DNA from: CAWHOW01 sp050013795
GTDB taxonomy: Bacteria > Bacteroidota > Bacteroidia > Bacteroidales > CG2-30-32-10
Length of the DNA stretch: 8,482 bases
Direction of reading: 5' to 3'
Assembly: GCA_050013795.1 (NCBI GenBank)
Contig: JBEKEO010000136.1
Span: 1-8,482, forward strand
Below are positions 5,973-8,482 of this stretch, in pieces. Within the stretch, counting starts at the first letter, position 1. Each line of letters starts with the position of its first letter. The notes under the pieces are model-generated. The model ran no database searches, was not told where the DNA came from, and was given only the letters and a program-made list of their open reading frames with translations. The translations under genes and the position numbers were made by a program.

Positions 5973-7370
5973 ATGACATTAATTAGATCCATTTCAGGAA
6001 TAAGAGGAACTATTGGAGGGAAAGCAGGAGAAGGACTTAGCCCTGCTGATGTATTGAAATACACTGCCGCATATATTACCTGGTTAAAATCGGGCAGCAA
6101 GAAAAAAAGATTATCTATTGTTATAGGAAGAGATGCCCGGCTTTCGGGAGAGATGGTACGTGATATCATAACGGGAACCGCAACAGGTATGGGCGTGGAT
6201 GTTACCGATATTGGCCTTGCTACCACACCCACAGTTGAGATGTCGGTCATTGATCTGAAAGCCGATGGCGGTATCATTATCACTGCAAGCCACAACCCTA
6301 AACATTGGAATGCATTAAAATTACTCAATAATAAAGGAGAATTCCTTTCATCTGATGATGGACAGAAAGTATTGTCAATAGCCGAAAGCAATGATATAAC
6401 ATATTGTAATATTGATGAAATTGGCGTATTGAAATTTGACAGTGCTGCTCTTCAAAATCACATTGATAAAATACTTGCTTTGCCATTAGTGGATGTGAAA
6501 GCCATTAAACATGCAGGTTTAAAGGTAACAATAGATTGTGTGAATTCAGTGGGTGGTATTGCTAGTCCTGCTTTGCTTGAAGCGCGTGGTGTGCGTGATG
6601 TGGAGAAATTATATTGTGAACCTTCAGGAGTGTTTCCTCATAACCCGGAGCCACTTCCTGAACATTTACATGATATTTCAAAGCTGGTTGCAAAGAACAA
6701 ATCAACAGTTGGTTTTGTTGTTGACCCCGATGTTGACCGGCTGGCAATTATAAGCGAAGATGGCGAAATGTTTGGGGAAGAATATACGCTTGTTGCCGTT
6801 TCGGATTATATACTGCAACACAAAAAAGGCAATACTGTGTCCAATCTTTCTTCAACCCGTGCTTTGCGTGATGTAACAGAAAAGCATGGTGGCAAATATT
6901 CTGCATCGGCGGTAGGAGAGGTGAACGTGGTGCAAATGATGAAAGAAACCAATGCTGTTATTGGAGGCGAAGGCAACGGTGGAATAATCTATCCTGAGCT
7001 TCATTACGGCAGGGATGCGCTTGTTGGGATAGCTCTGTTCCTTACTTACCTGGCAAAAACGGGAAAGAAATGTTCTACATTAAGAGATACATATCCTTCG
7101 TATTTTATTTCAAAGAACAAGATCGAATTATCAGCAGACATCAATGTTGATGATGTGCTGGTGAAGATGAAGGAGAAATATAAAAAGCAGCCTGTTAATG
7201 CAATTGATGGTGTGAAAATAGAATTTGACAAAGAGTGGGTGCACCTAAGGAAATCGAATACAGAGCCTATCATAAGGATATATGCTGAAAGCGATTCAAT
7301 GGCGAAAGCAGAACATCTGGCAAAGAAAATTATTAACGATATCAAGTCAATAATCAGAAATGATGAGTAA
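5973..7370 (+). CDS. glmM: Phosphoglucosamine mutase / phosphomannomutase family protein
   Basis: This complete 465-residue alpha-D-phosphohexomutase probably interconverts glucosamine-6-phosphate and glucosamine-1-phosphate on the way to UDP-GlcNAc in the cytoplasm. All four family signatures are visible: SGIRGTI at 8-14; the catalytic phosphoserine loop TASHNP with Ser106; the magnesium loop DPDVDR at 251-256 with three aspartates; the sugar-binding loop GEGNGG at 332-337; and the phosphate-binding loop RKSNTEPIIR at 426-435. Length fits the family. The sugar loop is GEGNGG rather than the GEQSGH-like form of typical bacterial GlmM and resembles the archaeal-type subgroup, so mannose or glucose phosphates cannot be excluded as substrates. 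The start is chosen because SGIRGTI follows at the usual distance and a TAnnTTTG promoter lies just upstream. The gene is followed by a hairpin element and then a cysteine desulfurase on the same strand. Confidence 0.92.
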   Translation: MTLIRSISGIRGTIGGKAGEGLSPADVLKYTAAYITWLKSGSKKKRLSIVIGRDARLSGEMVRDIITGTATGMGVDVTDIGLATTPTVEMSVIDLKADGGIIITASHNPKHWNALKLLNNKGEFLSSDDGQKVLSIAESNDITYCNIDEIGVLKFDSAALQNHIDKILALPLVDVKAIKHAGLKVTIDCVNSVGGIASPALLEARGVRDVEKLYCEPSGVFPHNPEPLPEHLHDISKLVAKNKSTVGFVVDPDVDRLAIISEDGEMFGEEYTLVAVSDYILQHKKGNTVSNLSSTRALRDVTEKHGGKYSASAVGEVNVVQMMKETNAVIGGEGNGGIIYPELHYGRDALVGIALFLTYLAKTGKKCSTLRDTYPSYFISKNKIELSADINVDDVLVKMKEKYKKQPVNAIDGVKIEFDKEWVHLRKSNTEPIIRIYAESDSMAKAEHLAKKIINDIKSIIRNDE

Positions 7371-7408
7371 ATTTTAGAGTTTCGGATTATAATTGTTTAA
7401 TAAAAAAT

Positions 7409-7489
7409 GGAACACTGATTATACTGATTTGACTGATATTCACTGATAAAATCAGTGTGAATCATAATAATCAGCGTCATCAGTGTTCT
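7409..7489. repeat. Long imperfect hairpin of CTGAT subrepeats (possible dispersed repeat or terminator)
   Basis: Two 39-base arms (7409..7447 and 7451..7489) around an AAA loop are inverted copies, with 28 of 39 positions matching in my alignment. The outermost block (GAACACTGAT) and the loop-side CACTGAT are perfect. Each arm contains four GAT-ending units at 9-10 base spacing: CACTGAT, TACTGAT, GACTGAT, CACTGAT on the left. Flanking runs of six A (7402..7407) and six T (7497..7502) extend the pairing to about 7397..7503. It begins 39 bases after the glmM-like stop. It may act as a bidirectional terminator or be one copy of a dispersed palindromic element; I recall similar repeats in other bacterial spacers but cannot confirm it here. 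Confidence 0.7.
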
Positions 7490-7528
7490 ATAATTATTTT
7501 TTAATACATACAAAATCATAGACTGAGA

Positions 7529-8482
7529 ATGATCTATCTTGATAATGCCGCTACCACGCCTCTCGACCCTGAAGTGATCGAAACAATGACGGATGCCATG
7601 AAGCATAAGTTTGGCAATCCCTCATCTGTTCACAAATATGGAAGAGAAGCCAGGGTGCTGATTGAAGATTCAAGAAGAACTGTTGCCGGTTTATTGAATG
7701 TTTCTTCATCTGAGATATTCTTTACCAGTTGCGGCACGGAAGCCATTAACATGACAATTTCAAGTTGTGTGAATGATATTGGAATTAAACATATTATTAC
7801 CAGCCCTATTGAACATCATGCTATTCTTCATACTGTCAGTTATTTTGAAAAGCTTGGAAAGATTAAGCTTAGCTATGTAAAGCTTGACAGCAAAGGGAAT
7901 ATTCTTTTGGATGATCTTGAAAATATTCTTGCTACGAATGAACGTTCATTGGTTTGCCTGATGCATGCTAATAACGAGATAGGTAATCTACTTCCGATAA
8001 ACGATGTAAGTGAAATTTGTAAGAAGAATAATGCACTGTTTCTTTGCGATACCGTTCAGACTATAGGCAAATACAAGTTTGATCTTAGCAGTATGAATGT
8101 TCATTTTGCTGCTTGTTCGGCACATAAATTCCATGGACCAAAAGGCATTGGTTTTCTTTACCTGGATGGAAATGTAAAGATAAATTCTATGCTGCATGGA
8201 GGCGGACAGGAAAGAAATTTGCGTTCAGGCACTGAGAATATTTATGGAATAGCAGGCTTGGCAAAGGCTTTAGAAGTTGCACACAGGAACATGGATGCAG
8301 ATATTGCATTTATAAAAAGCCTGAAAACATATATGGTTGCCGGTTTAAAGAAAGAAATAGAAGGAATACAATTTAATGGTGAATCGGAGGAAAAGGGACT
8401 GCATACTATTTTAAATGTTTCTTTCCCCAAAAGTGATAAGTCAGAGATGTTGTTATATAGTCTCGATATTGAAGGCATAGCA
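7529..8482 (+). CDS. Cysteine desulfurase, NifS/IscS family (3' end outside window)
   Basis: The frame is open from ATG at 7529 to the right edge, giving 318 residues. It is a PLP-dependent class V aminotransferase-fold enzyme that removes sulfur from L-cysteine for Fe-S clusters and thiolated tRNA. Visible signatures: YLDNAATTPLD at 3-13, FGNPSSVH at 28-35, IEHHAIL with the PLP-stacking His96, NNEIG at 148-152, DTVQ (Asp174, Gln177), the Schiff-base lysine Lys200 in SAHKFHGPKG, and RSGTEN at 232-237. The sequence stops at SLDIEGIA, just before the loop expected to carry the catalytic cysteine, so activity cannot be judged from this window. Position 68 is Cys in FTSCGTE where Gly is usual. 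The start is fixed by the conserved YLDNAATT at residue 3. No TAnnTTTG promoter is seen in the 158-base gap, so read-through from the mutase gene is possible but must cross the hairpin. Confidence 0.93.
   Translation, partial: MIYLDNAATTPLDPEVIETMTDAMKHKFGNPSSVHKYGREARVLIEDSRRTVAGLLNVSSSEIFFTSCGTEAINMTISSCVNDIGIKHIITSPIEHHAILHTVSYFEKLGKIKLSYVKLDSKGNILLDDLENILATNERSLVCLMHANNEIGNLLPINDVSEICKKNNALFLCDTVQTIGKYKFDLSSMNVHFAACSAHKFHGPKGIGFLYLDGNVKINSMLHGGGQERNLRSGTENIYGIAGLAKALEVAHRNMDADIAFIKSLKTYMVAGLKKEIEGIQFNGESEEKGLHTILNVSFPKSDKSEMLLYSLDIEGIA

Noticed and set aside
5945..6391. 148-residue minus-strand frame opposite the mutase start
   Set aside because: It is antisense to conserved mutase motifs (SGIRGTI, TASHNP) and has no recognisable features of its own.

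Overview
The window looks like a chromosomal segment of a Bacteroidota (Bacteroidetes) organism. The evidence is a large secreted protein ending in the CHU_C / gliding-motility C-terminal domain (the type B sorting signal of the type IX secretion system, T9SS), tandem SprB-type repeats, CHU_C-associated Ig-like repeats, very AT-rich intergenic DNA, and a match to the Bacteroidota promoter element TAnnTTTG in front of the glmM-like gene.

Layout. The left two thirds (1..5483) hold two large minus-strand genes in tandem, each with a signal peptide. The upstream one (1929..5483) is complete: 1184 residues built as signal peptide, cysteine-rich N-terminal domain, about four Ig-like units, six SprB-like units, a PKD domain and CHU_C. 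The downstream one (5' end at 1475, running off the left edge) shows 491 residues: signal peptide, nidogen-like domain and the start of an Ig-like array. The 453-base gap between them is not coding but is richer in G+C than the other intergenic DNA and carries several short direct and inverted repeats.

A 489-base AT-rich divergent spacer (5484..5972) leads to two plus-strand housekeeping genes: a complete phosphoglucosamine/phosphomannomutase (glmM-like, 5973..7370) and the first 318 residues of a PLP-dependent cysteine desulfurase (7529 to the right edge). A long imperfect hairpin made of CTGAT-containing subrepeats sits between them.

How they work together. The two minus-strand products are probably exported across the inner membrane by Sec and across the outer membrane by the T9SS, then displayed or released as long modular adhesin-like proteins. 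The mutase would feed amino-sugar (peptidoglycan or glycan) precursor synthesis and the desulfurase would supply sulfur for Fe-S clusters and tRNA thiolation. No functional link between the two halves is visible. I see no defence system, CRISPR array, tRNA, rRNA, integrase or transposase. The least explained DNA is the repeat-bearing spacer at about 1596..1890 and the hairpin element at about 7397..7503.
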